Notes: generated by a model not told the origin, from the sequence alone. A DNA stretch of 64,000 nucleotides from Ypsolopha sequella (GCA_934047225.1 OW204005.1:22824396-22888395); one strand, 5' to 3'. Positions 20,272-30,397 are shown, numbered from the stretch's first letter. A program made the numbers and translations.

Positions 20272-20570
20272 TTCATCCATCCATCAGCCTAGTTCGTCCA
20301 CTGCTGGACATAAGCCTTTCCAGGACTTTGCCACTGCCGGCGGTCATCCTGGAAAAATTGCCCATACTCACACACGCTGGGCAGGCGGGTTGGTGAGCGC
20401 GGTGCCGGAACCCTCGCACCAGTGACGCCGCTGCCTGTCACTAGTCTGTTCCATATAAGGCCCGGCTATTAGGGATGGATATACCGCCATCCATCGGTCC
20501 CAGGCATGGTGGGCCACCTGGTTTTTTGCCTATGAGCTATCCTCTTACTCTCCTCCGAATTACTTGTCAT
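20272..20570 (-). repeat. R-SINE with 11-bp target duplication
   Basis: The tail starts at CATCCATCCATCAGCCTAGT and the body ends near CCGAATTACTTG, so the head is missing. A perfect TAATTGTCACC flanks it (20261-20271 and 20571-20581), the signature of LINE-driven insertion with 5' truncation. Confidence 0.92.
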
Positions 20571-20700
20571 TAATTGTCACCTTGTACGTAGATAATGAAA
20601 ACAGGGGTCATAGCCCCAATGTTCTGCATATAACTAAATCAAGGACTGCATTTTTCTCAAAAGTAAAATTTCATGACTGGAAAGATAAGAAAACAAAGTC

Positions 20701-20836
20701 AAAAGCATCCGGAATAGAAGATCTTGTATGACTAGATTGATGGATGTGGAAGAAGCGAAAGAGGTGTTTCGGGAACGTAGTAGATGGAAATGTGTGGTCT
20801 CTGTCTACCCCTCTGGGACACAGGCGTGAGTATATG
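20701..20836 (+). pseudogene. LINE ORF2 extreme C-terminus
   Basis: Frame KSIRNRRSCMTRLMDVEEAK, EVFRERSRWKCVVSVYPSG, then a stop within GCGTGA. Same family as 9601-9756, with longer identity around RLMDVEEA. A GACACAGGCGTGAGTATATG block after it recurs inverted near 49915. Confidence 0.7.
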
Positions 20837-21038
20837 TGTGTATTTAACTCCACATTCAGCGAAATTGCACACGTGCTACCTCATTTCATTCACCTGGTAT
20901 GGTCGGTGTAACGACATCAGATTCATGGTCGTTGGCTCAGTACCCATCAGTATCTGTCAATAAAGATGACATTTTTATCTTATCTATAGTAAAATTGCAC
21001 GCTAAAATTATTTGTGGATACACAATAGTAATAGTGTA

Positions 21039-21504
21039 GCCGATTCTGAAGGCTTTAATTTTAGTTTTAGTGCTGTCAAACATAAAATTGTTCCAAAGTA
21101 ATTTAGATGGAGACCTTACATGGAGACCCCCCGTAGTAATTCGGGGGAGAGTAAGAGGACAGCTCACAGGCAAAAAACAGGAAGCCCACCATGCCTGGGA
21201 CCGATGGATGACGGTATATCCATCCCTGATACCCGGGCCTTATATGGAACAGACTGGTGACGGGCGGCGTCACTGGTGCGAGGGTTCCGGCACCGCGCTC
21301 ACCAACCCGCCTGCCCAGCGTGTGTGAGTATGGGCAATTCTTCCAGGACGACCGCCGGGAGTGGCAAAGTCCTGGAAAGGTTTATGTCCAGCAGTGGACG
21401 AACTAGGCTGATGGATGAATTTTAGATTGTTTTCCTAACGTTCAAAGACTAAAGAAATTTAGTTTTGACAGCACTAAAACTAAAATAAAGCCTTCAGAAT
21501 CGGC
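21039..21504. mobile_element. M1 MITE interrupted by an R-SINE
   Basis: Left terminus GCCGATTCTGAAGGCTTTAA, right terminus ...AAAGCCTTCAGAATCGGC. The 312-bp R-SINE at 21109-21420 lies inside. The left inner part (CCAAAGTAATTTAG) is inverted relative to other M1 copies, so this copy had already rearranged. Confidence 0.85.
21109..21420 (+). repeat. R-SINE nested in M1
   Basis: From GGAGACCTTACATGGAGACC to GCAGTGGACGAACTAGGCTG and ATGGATGAAT. TTTAGAT on both sides (21102-21108 and 21421-21427) is a probable 7-bp target duplication. The head is truncated. Confidence 0.9.
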
Positions 21505-21591
21505 TTTATTAGCGCGATATATCGTAAACAGTTCAGTAAACTTTACAGTGGTATTACCTCTTCTGTTCCCTGACTTTTGTTTATGCAGCCA

Positions 21592-21655
21592 AATTCATAG
21601 TGGAGTCTCGGTAAGTGGTCAGGACCGCTTTTGAGAAAAACGCAAAATGAAATTT
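21592..21655. repeat. M3 left-end fragment
   Basis: AAATTCATAGTGGAGTCTCG then GTAAGTGGTCAGGACC, the M3 terminal repeat without its partner nearby. Confidence 0.6.
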
Positions 21656-21752
21656 AGGCTTAAAATATTTACTATGTATTTTTAACTATGTTTTGCTGGT
21701 TCTGCGATAGTAGTATGTATAATGAAGTTAAAAGGAAAACTATCAGAGCTAA

Positions 21753-21927
21753 GTAGGCTTTATAAGTTAACGAGTACAGATCGCGCCAAACTTTTAGTCC
21801 CCTCTAAACACGGGGTGATTTGCATCGGCACGAACAAAATGTATGGACCGTTCTTGGGAAGAGTAACTTCCGAGCGTACTAGAAGTTTGGCGCGATCTGT
21901 ATTAGTCGACAAACTTATAAAATGTAC
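21753..21927. repeat. Foldback repeat with ACAGATCGCGCCAAACTT arms
   Basis: ACAGATCGCGCCAAACTT (from about 21777) and its exact inverse AAGTTTGGCGCGATCTGT (to about 21901), with outer TTTATAAGTT/AACTTATAAA pairing. About 175 bp, single copy here. The 69-aa frame over it is spurious. Confidence 0.75.
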
Positions 21928-21946
21928 TTGAAGAAGAAGTGCGCAT

Positions 21947-22018
21947 ATTGTGCAGGGTAACTACGGAACCCTACACTGCGCGTGGCCCAACACCCACTTG
22001 GCCGGTTTTTTTATAGAT
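21947..22018 (-). repeat. G-repeat-related end
   Basis: CTACGGAACCCTACACTGCG followed by CACTTGGCCGGTTTTTTT, the family's two ends brought close together and inverted; internally deleted. Confidence 0.55.
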
Positions 22019-22298
22019 ATTATTATATTATTAAAAGATAAATAAAAAAAACACGAGAGGTGTGTTCCTTTCGCTACTGATGCGTTCGTCACACGTCTAT
22101 AGATACTGCGGCAATAAACCTATACATAGACATACGTTTATAAACACACAAGTACACATACAAGTACAAGTACAATATGCCAAGAAAAGCCATTTCAAAG
22201 TTGTTTTCCTATCCAGCTTGTAAATCAAACCTTGGTCTTAACTCGCCTATGACAAGAAGTATGAGAGAATACAATAGTTTGAACGTAACCATAACAGT

Positions 22299-22460
22299 GG
22301 GTCTACCGCGTAATTCTCATTTTCATCAACATCAACTTGAGATTGAAATTTGTCGTGCGTGCGACGACGCCCGCCTAACATGCCATCTCTTTTGCACGCG
22401 TTGAATTTCGCATGCATTTGCTTGAAGTTGATACAAATGAGAATTACGCGGTAGAGCCCC
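22299..22460 (+). mobile_element. M2 MITE
   Basis: Termini GGGTCTACCGCGTAATTCTC and GAGAATTACGCGGTAGAGCC (inverted), with interior CGACGACGCCCGCCTAACAT and TCTTTTGCACGCGTTGAATT. 162 bp. The copy at 56394-56556 is inverted and differs by about one base. The overlapping 75-aa frame is not a gene. Confidence 0.93.
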
Positions 22461-23531
22461 AGATCTAGATGTATTCCATCAATCTTTCTCTGTGTTTAAA
22501 TATCATATAATAATGTATTTTTGTAATCAGTAGGTAGTAGTTTTCAATTTGTTAATATTTAATTAGCTTCCTTAGGTTTAGGTTTAATTTAGTATATTTA
22601 GTGTTTAGTTAAGTAATTTTAGTTTGTAGTTTTTTTTTTTTAATTGTTTGTATCTATGTAATTTTCCTATTTGTAGTGTGATGATTTACCCCTTTTTGTT
22701 TATAATTACTTGGCAAATGTTGTGTATACCTATAAGTGGCGCAAGTATCAGAATATTTATAAAAATGTAAGCTCTTTTAAGTGTAACAATACTTGTGCTG
22801 TTGGTGTACCTTTTTTAAATAAATAAATAAATACTATAGCAAAAGTGTCGTGACGGTCGAAGTCTTACACTTTTTTCGGCCTTATTTTCATTCGCCAAAT
22901 GGCTGGAGAGTAGCGTGCGTTATGGAATATCGTTCAAAAACAGGACAGAACCAAAACATCTTCGCTTTTTGGGTTTACATTATGAAGCCCCTAAAACAGT
23001 GGCTGGCAAATTAATTATCTACATTATCTGTTAATCAGAGAGTTGGCAAGTGGGCCACTCGTGACATAATGACCAGGAAGCGATCATCACAATGGTTTGA
23101 TTCTTCTCATTTTGCACGGGTTGCGCAAGCGGCGCGATTTTGAGACGCTGCTCTAGTGCTACAGGGGGATTTAGTTTTGTAATTGATTAGATTTAATTAT
23201 ATTGTGATGAAAATTCGATAAAATTTCATTTTCATCCTTTTGTACAGATTTTACTAAAAATGTAGCAATTTTTTTTTTTCTTATTTGGCGCGTCTTTCTG
23301 ACGTTTATTCTAGAATTGCTTTTTTAATGTCTGTTGAGAAATCTAATCAAAAAGGTTAACCTCTGGCTACTTACAAAAAATATATATTAATTCTATACAA
23401 GTAGCTTTTACATTTCTGGTTCGAACAAAATAAATTTAAAAGTTTGTGTACTGTGTGTACCTACTCATCTTATGAAAACAGACTTACTAAATGATAACGC
23501 CATAATGTAAAAATATGTGTTTTTTTTCTTC
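22461..23531. other. No gene recognised
   Basis: AT-rich with poly-T tracts. The text around 22740-22830, ending AAATAAATAAATAAATA, may be an old retroelement tail. No domain-bearing frame. Confidence 0.35.
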
Positions 23532-23590
23532 TTTAAATTATGAAAAATACATTAATTACAAAGTGAGTAATGTATTTTTCATAATTTAAA
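23532..23590. repeat. AT-rich perfect hairpin
   Basis: TTTAAATTATGAAAAATACA and its exact inverse TGTATTTTTCATAATTTAAA, loop about 7 nt after TTAATTAC/GTAA. Single copy. Confidence 0.8.
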
Positions 23591-23796
23591 ATGCTATTAC
23601 AACTTTAAATCTTTTTATGCTCCCACTTTTTTCTTCCTACACCCATTCGACCCAGTTCATTATTAGAAAACAACCATCGAATTTTTTACTTATAGTTTTG
23701 TATAATTATAAAATTTAATTTTATTGTAGTTTTAATCACATTTGTTAATACATATTTTGAAGTTGTTAATAATTTCATTATGCTTGTTATTTAATA

Positions 23797-23957
23797 CCGA
23801 TCGGCGCCTGCCAGTGGCAGTTAAACAACGACGGTGAACGCCGCGTCGTCGTCCTAAGAACGACACTCGCCTTGATAATGCCGAAATTGTATCAGTGAAA
23901 CGGTTGGCATATAGTCAACAACAATCACACGTGAGTGTTCAAGCCGCATGTAATAAA
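23797..23957 (-). mobile_element. M5 foldback, truncated
   Basis: CGTCGTCGTCCTAAGAACGA, GATAATGCCGAAATTGTATC and TAGTCAACAACAATCACACG, then GTGTTCAAGCCGCATGTAAT. Matches 17693-17927 in reverse but lacks the other arm. Confidence 0.8.
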
Positions 23958-24619
23958 AATTAACGAATATTATTCCCTATATCTATATATATTTTTACAC
24001 CCAAAAACAATCCCAACTTTTTCAACCATCACGCCAACGTCACCTCACTTTCCCCGACAAATGTCCCACCCTGTAGGTCTCGTGCGCGCTCCGCTCTACT
24101 TGCGCCGGCGCATGATGTAACACCTCGCAACGCTTTACTTACTGGACACCGCCTGAATCTAGACCGTGACGTCCAGATAGGGACAGCCTTTTAGGACTTG
24201 TAAATATAGGCGTAAGGTGGGTCATAGAAAAAGCCTTAGACGTTTGTGAAGTATTGATAAGTTTAACCCTTGGACCAAATAAAATGTATCTGGTCTAAGG
24301 TTTGATGTAAATGAAACTTTGCATATGATGATACCTGATGCCAGAGGAGATCGTGTTTCGTTGCTTTAGGGAAGCGACATGGAAGAAAGTACCTCAAAAA
24401 TAGGCTAGACAGATTGTTAGTTTTTTAAGCTTTTAATGTATTTACTAGTATTGTTTGGTTAAGATATTTTTAGTATGGACTTTGTAGTCTGAAATAAAGT
24501 AGTTTATTATTAATATATTATATAGTTTAGCCCTCTGGTTTAACGTTGCATTCAACTATTAGGCGAAGCATTTAATTAACAACCTAGCTGGATAGGTAAC
24601 GAAGCTGATCGACAACATA
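23958..24619. other. No gene recognised
   Basis: AT-rich; a fragment around 24060-24130 is more GC-rich but has no recognisable coding signature. Confidence 0.35.
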
Positions 24620-25333
24620 TGCTTGTATCATTTACTGAATGGTGAAAGAAAACACTGTTAGGAAAACCTGCATGCCCTAAAAATCGTGTTTGCGTCCTTA
24701 GTACGGCGATGAGGTCCCGATCATGATGAGACATTTAAATCGTCAGATAAGGTTTCTACCAACGCCAACGACCTTGAACTAAGTAACTTTGTAACCATTT
24801 TATACGGTAACTATAGCATTTTTCAACAGAAGAAAAATACATAGTAATCTGCATGATACAAACAGTGATGTGGTTTTTCCTGAATTACACTATAACATAC
24901 AGAAGTGAAGCAAAAAAATTTCAAGTTTACCCTTATTTCTCGATTTTTTGTTCACTTGTAACAACATAACTGCTGCAGTTTTTATCGAAACAGTATGAAA
25001 ATTTATAAACTTCTAGACAAAATAATATAAAATGATTTGGTTTTCTCGGTTCTTAAAAATTTATTTTATTTTGGATAAAATAAATTCAAAACACACTATT
25101 TTCACACTTGTCAGCCGCAGCGACTGACGTAACAGCCATGTTACAGTGCGAGCTGATAAGGACTTTATTTTAATATGGTTTTGTTAGAAATTTCAACCAC
25201 CACGAATCGAGTTGCTAATTATTCCGACGGAACTACCTTAAAAGAGAGTGTTGCGATTGTTGACTGGTTCTGTGACAATCCACACTCGGAATCATTTGTG
25301 ACACCCCCTCGGGGTTTTATGTCGTGACAATAT
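24620..25333 (+). repeat. S2 repeat interrupted by T3
   Basis: The left part has GGTGAAAGAAAACACTG and AAACCTGCATGCCCTAAAAA; the right part has ACACTCGGAATCATTTGTG and CCCCTCGGGGTTTTATGTCG. Together they make one S2 body, in the order seen uninterrupted at 48023-48246. T3 occupies 24751-25237. Confidence 0.8.
24751..25237 (+). mobile_element. T3 element
   Basis: GGTTTCTACCAACGCCAACG to ATTCCGACGGAACTACC, 487 bp. TTAA follows at 25238-25241; the left flank is ATAA, a one-base-decayed TTAA. Roughly 95% identical by eye to 40932-41417 over the whole length. Non-coding. Confidence 0.85.
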
Positions 25334-25693
25334 GTTTTAAATGTCTTGGATGCTGAATGGCTGTCTTCGGTACAATCTGTAAAAACGATAACTTTCTCCC
25401 CGTGCCTTTTCTATAAGCTGGGATGATTTTATATTTTGCCTTTAGTGGTAGAGAAGCACTTCTAAGGAGGTGCAATTTTTTTTAAAGATGTTGTACGTTC
25501 ACTTTGTACAGTTTCTTTCTTGACAATGATTGAAAAGACCAATGAAATTGTTAGCTTGCATTTTCAATTCTATTTTTAGGTTTAGTGGTGTCATTTTCGT
25601 AAGGTTTTTAATTTTAGAATATACCTATTCATTCAGTAATTTGGTCAGTTCGGTACCTACTGTGGTGATTTATATCGGATATAAATGAACATC
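25334..25693. other. No gene recognised
   Basis: Ordinary AT-rich sequence. Confidence 0.35.
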
Positions 25694-25991
25694 TATCCAT
25701 CCATCAGTCTGTGTTCGTCCACTGCTAGCCATCACTCAAGCTGGGCAGGCGGGTTGGTGAGCGCGGTGCCGAAACCCTCGCACCAATGACGCTGCTGCCC
25801 ATCACCAATCTGTTTTTATAAAAGGCCGCGGCAAAGGAGGATGGATATAGTGCCATCGATCGGTCCCAGGCATGGTGGGCCACCTGGTTGTGCCTGAGAG
25901 CTGTCCTCTTCATCTCCCCCGAATAACCTCGGGGGTTTGCGAGTGAGATGGTAATACCTCCACAGTCGAGCCCGGCATCAGCTCTACCACC
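25694..25991 (-). repeat. R-SINE, internally shortened
   Basis: Tail CATCCATCAGTCTGTGTTCG, head CCCGGCATCAGCTCTACCAC. The tail-side part around AGGACTTTGCCACTCCCGGC is missing (jump after CACTGCTAGCCAT). The 98-aa minus frame over it is not a gene. Confidence 0.85.
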
Positions 25992-26469
25992 TAATGGACA
26001 GTTACCTTTAAATAAAATCACATAATCTTTTGATTGTATTTTGCTTCTTCAGCAAAAAGTTCTAGGCACGCCACTGCTTCTTCGGAATTAATAACAAAGC
26101 TAAGCAATTCACAGATATAGTTAGTTGCCATTCTTTCTCACGAATAATTCAATTTAACAAAACTCTGGTAAATTGTGGGTGGCCAGCATTAAGGCTGAAT
26201 TGTGGGTGGCCGGCATTAAGGCTAAGTTTTACCGAAACCTCGTATGAACTGACATATTTTCACTTGAACTCTTTTTCGCAGAAAGCGATTGTTATTAACA
26301 CAATCAAAATTGTTTGATGAACAACCGACTCGCTCAGAACAAATGGTATTTGCTGTGTAAGGTGGCCTTAGTTTTAAGGTCGATGCCATTTCATGTCTTT
26401 CCACAAGTAAGCAGATTTATTTGAATTCATGTAATGGGGTTAGAACGTAGCTTTATGCCATTTGTATCC
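25992..26469. other. No gene; small tandem pair
   Basis: A 25-bp unit GAATTGTGGGTGGCCGGCAT-type occurs twice at about 26172-26220. Otherwise unassigned. Confidence 0.45.
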
Positions 26470-27340
26470 ATTTTTTTCTAGTATTCTTGAGCCATCATTG
26501 GGTGCAGCAGCTCAGACGCACCTTCTCCCCCTTGAGCGTGCACAACGTGCTCTACTCAAGGTGATGAAGTTCAAATCACGGCGATATTCTAAAGAAGATC
26601 TATACCAAGACTGTGCTGTTTTAACTGTAAGGCAATTGTATATCAAGGCAATAATAACTCTCCAACACTCTTCAGCAGACTTTGAATCAATAAAACTAAA
26701 ACAAATTGCTAAACGTAGAAAAGACCGCATATTTGAGATACCAAGAACACGCACTTGTTTTGGTAAAAATTTCTACACTTCTCTAGCTCCTTTTATTTAC
26801 AATAATCTCAGTAAGAATCTGACATTAATAAACCTACCTAGAAGGGAGTGTTCACAAAAAACTATGGAAACAATGAAGAATTGTTGAAAATTTGTTAATA
26901 GGATGTGCCGCAAATTGTCATAAAAGGACAACAAACTACACATATTTCTTCACAAACACACTCTTACTCACACTGACACTATTCCACTACAACACATCCA
27001 TACTCTCATACACACAACCAACATTTTAAATTAGCCCTTTTAAGTTAGTTTTAATTTTATTTCTTTTGCATGCATGTTAAATGTATATATAGATGTAAAC
27101 ATAATATTTTACAGCATATTTTATAAAACAAAATAAACATCACCTATCGAAGTCTGTATCTCGTCGAGGGGATATGACACTGTGACCCTAAGATTCAGGA
27201 TTACCTAAACTAGGGAACAGGATAACTACCTGGGTACTTAAGATAATTACTAAGACATAGAATAAAATATATCAGTCTTGTACCTAATTTTAAGAATATT
27301 TTTGTAACGAAAATAAAGAATTATTATTATATTATATTAT
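26470..27340 (+). pseudogene. LINE ORF2 C-terminus and 3' UTR
   Basis: About 138 codons (26475-26887) of a non-LTR reverse-transcriptase protein: LLPLERAQRALLKVMKFKSR, then DLYQDCAVLTVRQLYI and FIYNNLS near the end, then a stop. The LERAQRA..KVM and L(Y)..C..L.VR.LYI series marks the region after the RT fingers and palm in CR1/Jockey-like LINEs (family knowledge). RT catalytic motifs are absent, so this is a 5'-truncated copy. The 3' UTR runs on with GATTCAGGATTACCTAAACT to a (TTATTA)n tail near 27330. The UTR has an inverted homologue at 28740-28985. Confidence 0.82.
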
Positions 27341-27744
27341 CATTCCTTCAGTATTTGGTCTCTAGCCTCTTCTCACAGCGCCGCCTGCGCGAACAAGTAA
27401 CTGTTTGAACATCTTTTAGAAATATTCTTTTTAGCCAAATTTCAGCCATGAGTAGTATTCCGCTTTTATTATTAAAATGAAATGGTTTTAGGGGACTTTA
27501 AGGAGTAAAAACGTTATATTTTCAGTTCTTTTAGTGTCTTTTGTCCGGTTTACTTCCTAAAAGGCTGATTGAACTATCTGACATGTCTTTAAAATTACAA
27601 CTTTTTTTTACTTTAAATAATTATTTGGTCTGTTTGCGAAAGCGGGACATTTTTACACGTGCTGAGGACAGCGGGACAGACAGCCTAAATTCGGGACTGT
27701 CCCGCCCAAAGCGAGACGAATGGTCACGTTATATATCCCGGCGA
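27341..27744. other. No gene recognised
   Basis: A GTGCTGAGGACAGCGGGACA stretch near 27660 is GC-richer; no domain. The 151-codon frame that begins here runs into an R-SINE and is not real. Confidence 0.4.
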
Positions 27745-27845
27745 TGGCTACCTATAACGGCTGAAGCCGTAGACCACCCTGTGACAGACGGACAGATGAG
27801 AAGAGAGCGGAGGCTTAGTAATAGGGTCCCATTTGGCACCCGTCG
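27745..27845 (+). repeat. G-repeat 3' fragment
   Basis: GTGACAGACGGACAGATGAG, GCGGAGGCTTAGTAATAGGG, ending in CACCCGTCGG where the R-SINE begins; the terminal TACGGAACCC is missing. Confidence 0.7.
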
Positions 27846-27847
27846 GT

Positions 27848-28201
27848 TCATCCATCAGCCTAGTTCGTCCACTGCTGGACATAAGCCTTTCCAGGACTTT
27901 GCCACTCCCGGTGGTCATCCTGGAAGAATTGCCCATACTCACACACGCTGGGCAGGCGGGTTGGTGAGCGCGGTGCCGGAACCCTCGCACCAGTGACGCC
28001 ACTGCCCATCACCAGTCTGTTTCATATAAGTCCCGGTTATTAGGGATGCATATACCGCCATCCATTGGTCCCATGCGTGGTGGGCCTCCTGGTTTTTTGC
28101 CTGTGAGCTGTCCTCTTACTCTCCCCCGAATTACTTCGAGGGGGTCTCCAAGTAAGATAGTGGTACCTCCACAGTCGAGCCCGGCATCAGCTCTACCACC
28201 T
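27848..28201 (-). repeat. R-SINE, full length
   Basis: Tail CATCCATCAGCCTAGTTCGT through CACACGCTGGGCAGGCGGGT and ATTACTTCGAGGGGGTCTCC to head CATCAGCTCTACCACC. A good reference copy: all blocks are present. Read on the minus strand, the tail region encodes GKAYVQQWTN-like residues shared with RTE LINEs. Confidence 0.92.
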
Positions 28202-28232
28202 GACAAATTATATAACATAACTTTAATTCATG

Positions 28233-28440
28233 TAGCCAAATTCAAACTGCAGGCTCGGTAAGTGGTCAGGACCAAGGTTTTGCAAAATACGAAAATTATT
28301 ATTTGTGCCCCTATACTTGTTAAAAACAACCCCGGGTCACTTAGTATAGTAAGCCTAAATTTTAGTTTGCGTTTTTCACAGAAAGGGTCATTGGACCTTG
28401 TGACTGGTTACTTATAAAGTCTTCAGTATGAATTTGGCTA
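28233..28440. mobile_element. M3 MITE
   Basis: Left end GCCAAATTCAAACTGCAGGC then TCGGTAAGTGGTCAGGACC; right end GACTGGTTACTTATAAAGTC then AGTATGAATTTGGC. Second complete copy at 62729-62910, and solo ends elsewhere. Confidence 0.78.
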
Positions 28441-28739
28441 TATCAATCAAAGTCACATGTTGTTAAACAAAACTCACTAGGTATATTTGAACGACTTTTT
28501 CTTATTATATATAACCTCTCGATCCCTAATCAAATCATAAACAGTTTTTTTTTCTTTAGTGGAACTGCAACAGAGTCTGTCTGTCAGAGTCGGGCATCGA
28601 ACTTGCGGCCTTGTGTCCGGATTGTACAGTCGTAAGCACGGCAGCCTACTCAGTGCCTGTTATTGCCATGCCGCCATAAACACATACATAATACTCACGC
28701 TTATCTCCCAGAGGAATAAGCAAAGAACACAGATCTCCA

Positions 28740-28985
28740 TCTGCTACTTATAATAATATAATAATTATTCTTTATTTTGTTTCAGAGATATCCTTAAAAT
28801 TAGGTACAATTCTATGTATTTCTTTAGTAATTATCTTAAGTACCCAGGGAGTTATCCTGTTCCCTAGTTTAGGTAATCCTGAATCTTAGGGTCACAGTAT
28901 CATTATCCCCTCGACGAGATACAGACTTCGATAGGTGATGTTTATTTTGTTTTATAAAATACGTTGTAAAATATAATGTTTAAGT
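28740..28985 (-). mobile_element. LINE 3' UTR copy
   Basis: CTTAAGTACCCAGGGAGTTA, TAGGTAATCCTGAATCTTAG and ATACAGACTTCGATAGGTGA are the reverse complement of 27070-27330. Only the 3' UTR remains. Confidence 0.85.
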
Positions 28986-29365
28986 TAACTACAAAATAAA
29001 CCACAAATTAAAAAGCAACAGAACTGTTATATCGTTTAGTTTTCTATAATAAATTTTATAAACGATATGTTTTTAGACAACCACGAGGTATCTAGCATAG
29101 CTGCCGGTTGTACCTGCGCGGGCGCCGACCCGTGCGTTGACACTCATCTATGCGTTTTGGGTAATTCAATGCAGTACTGTACCGGTGATGCAGTTAACAT
29201 GGGTTTTAGAATAACTTTATGGTTATTCTAACGAAGTTGGTTACTAGAAATGTGAAAAATTGTTTGTGGACGCCATGTTAATTATAAGCATGCACAATTG
29301 TAATTTTCAAGCCTTACAATATAATTCATAGACAAAAGCAGCATTTCTATTTTGTACTGGATTCT

Positions 29366-29575
29366 GCCCGCGGCTTTGCTAGCTTTAATCAAGGTATCTT
29401 TTATATCCGCGTAAGATAAAAACTATTATAGATAGTTTTCGGCTTGGCGTTTATTTTACCACTACACCTTGTAACCTATACGTTGCTGTTTTCTATATAT
29501 CGCTATAATAAAAAAACCGCATTCAAATCCGTTGAGTGGTTTTTGAGTTAAGACGGAACAAACATATGTTTATAT
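29366..29575 (+). repeat. Interspersed repeat with AAATCCGTTGAGTGG motif
   Basis: CTGCCCGCGGCTTTGCTAGC, CTATATATCGCTATAATAAA and AAATCCGTTGAGTGGTTTTT. The longest copy of the family at 808-960 and 7400-7505. Confidence 0.65.
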
Positions 29576-29842
29576 TAGCGGCATGAACATATCATCTATT
29601 ACAATCGCTGATAGTTTAAATTTCTGCAAAAAGACAGGCATCTTCGTATATAAATCTTTATGTAATTGTCTGTCTATATCCTACTTACTTACATAAAGTC
29701 AAAAATAAATTCTGCATGTAAGTGCACAATATACACATGTAATTAATAGGACAAATACATAAAAAACTACATGTAATCGAAAAAAATAGCTGTAGTTTAA
29801 TATTTTTCTCGTTTTAAAATAGATAAATACTTTGAAATGTAT

Positions 29843-30094
29843 GACAGAAATAAATTTCTATGTTTGAACACTTGGCGATTTATCCATAGCAAGGAGATAT
29901 AAATTAACATTATATCATTGCAGTATAGAAACGCAGAAAGAAAAGTAAATCTGGATGTGAGGAGCTCTGAACCGGGATTAAAGCAATCGCCCGGTAAGCG
30001 AGAGGTCCCGGGTTCGAATCCCGGTTCAGAGCTCCTCACATCCAGATTTTCTTTTCTTTCTGCGTTTCTATACTGCAATGATATAATGTTAATT
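29843..30094 (+). mobile_element. Inverted-dimer tRNA SINE
   Basis: From left to right: the SINE body in minus orientation (29843-29976), then a tRNA-like head in plus orientation, then the start of the same body in plus orientation. The head ends CCCGGGTTCGAATCCCGG and pairs GCTCTGAA with TTCAGAGC as an acceptor stem. The result is a near-perfect palindrome (TATCATTGCAGTATAGAAAC ... GTTTCTATACTGCAATGATA). The direct repeat TACTTTGAAATGTAT (29828-29842, 30095-30109) is a perfect 15-bp target duplication, so the dimer was inserted as one unit. Compare the monomer body at 18755-18893. ORFs here are spurious. Confidence 0.9.
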
Positions 30095-30163
30095 TACTTT
30101 GAAATGTATAAAATTCTAGCTTTTACCCACGGACTTTGGTGGTTTTATTGGTGCATCCTCGAC

Positions 30164-30236
30164 GGGCAGGATTTGAACCAGGTGCACAAGAATGAGAGTG
30201 TAGCGTCCAACCACCTGAGTCAACGCCGCTATCTAT
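30164..30236 (-). repeat. tRNA-like SINE head
   Basis: Minus strand: GCGGCGTTGACTCAGGTGGT (A-box region), CCTGGTTCAAATCCTGCCC (B-box and T-arm). Stems are imperfect; a SINE head or tRNA pseudogene. Confidence 0.6.
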
Positions 30237-30272
30237 CGTATACGGACTTGAGTTCAATTAAAACAATAACCA

Positions 30273-30397
30273 GGGGTCTCATTATCTAATTTTATCATCT
30301 ATCGCTATCAAAGGTGTCGTGATTGATTACGTCTAGCCAATCACGCGTACCTTTGAAAGCGATAGCTATAGATGTTAAAGTTAGACAATAAGGCCCC
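30273..30397. mobile_element. 125-bp foldback MITE
   Basis: GGGGTCTCATTATCTAATTT at the left and AAAGTTAGACAATAAGGCCCC-like sequence at the right; the inner stem TATCGCTATCAAAGG pairs with CCTTTGAAAGCGATA. Single copy here. Confidence 0.8.

Noticed and set aside
26462..26887. 141-codon ORF as a host gene
   Set aside because: Its sequence is the typical C-terminal region of a LINE reverse transcriptase, followed by a LINE 3' UTR that has another copy at 28740-28985.
27541..27996. 151-codon plus-strand ORF
   Set aside because: The second half lies in an R-SINE read antisense and the first half has no domain; similar frames appear in other R-SINE copies.
29977..30045. Functional tRNA in the palindromic element
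   Set aside because: The acceptor-like pairing is part of the long element palindrome, the anticodon arm is degenerate, and the block is a SINE head.
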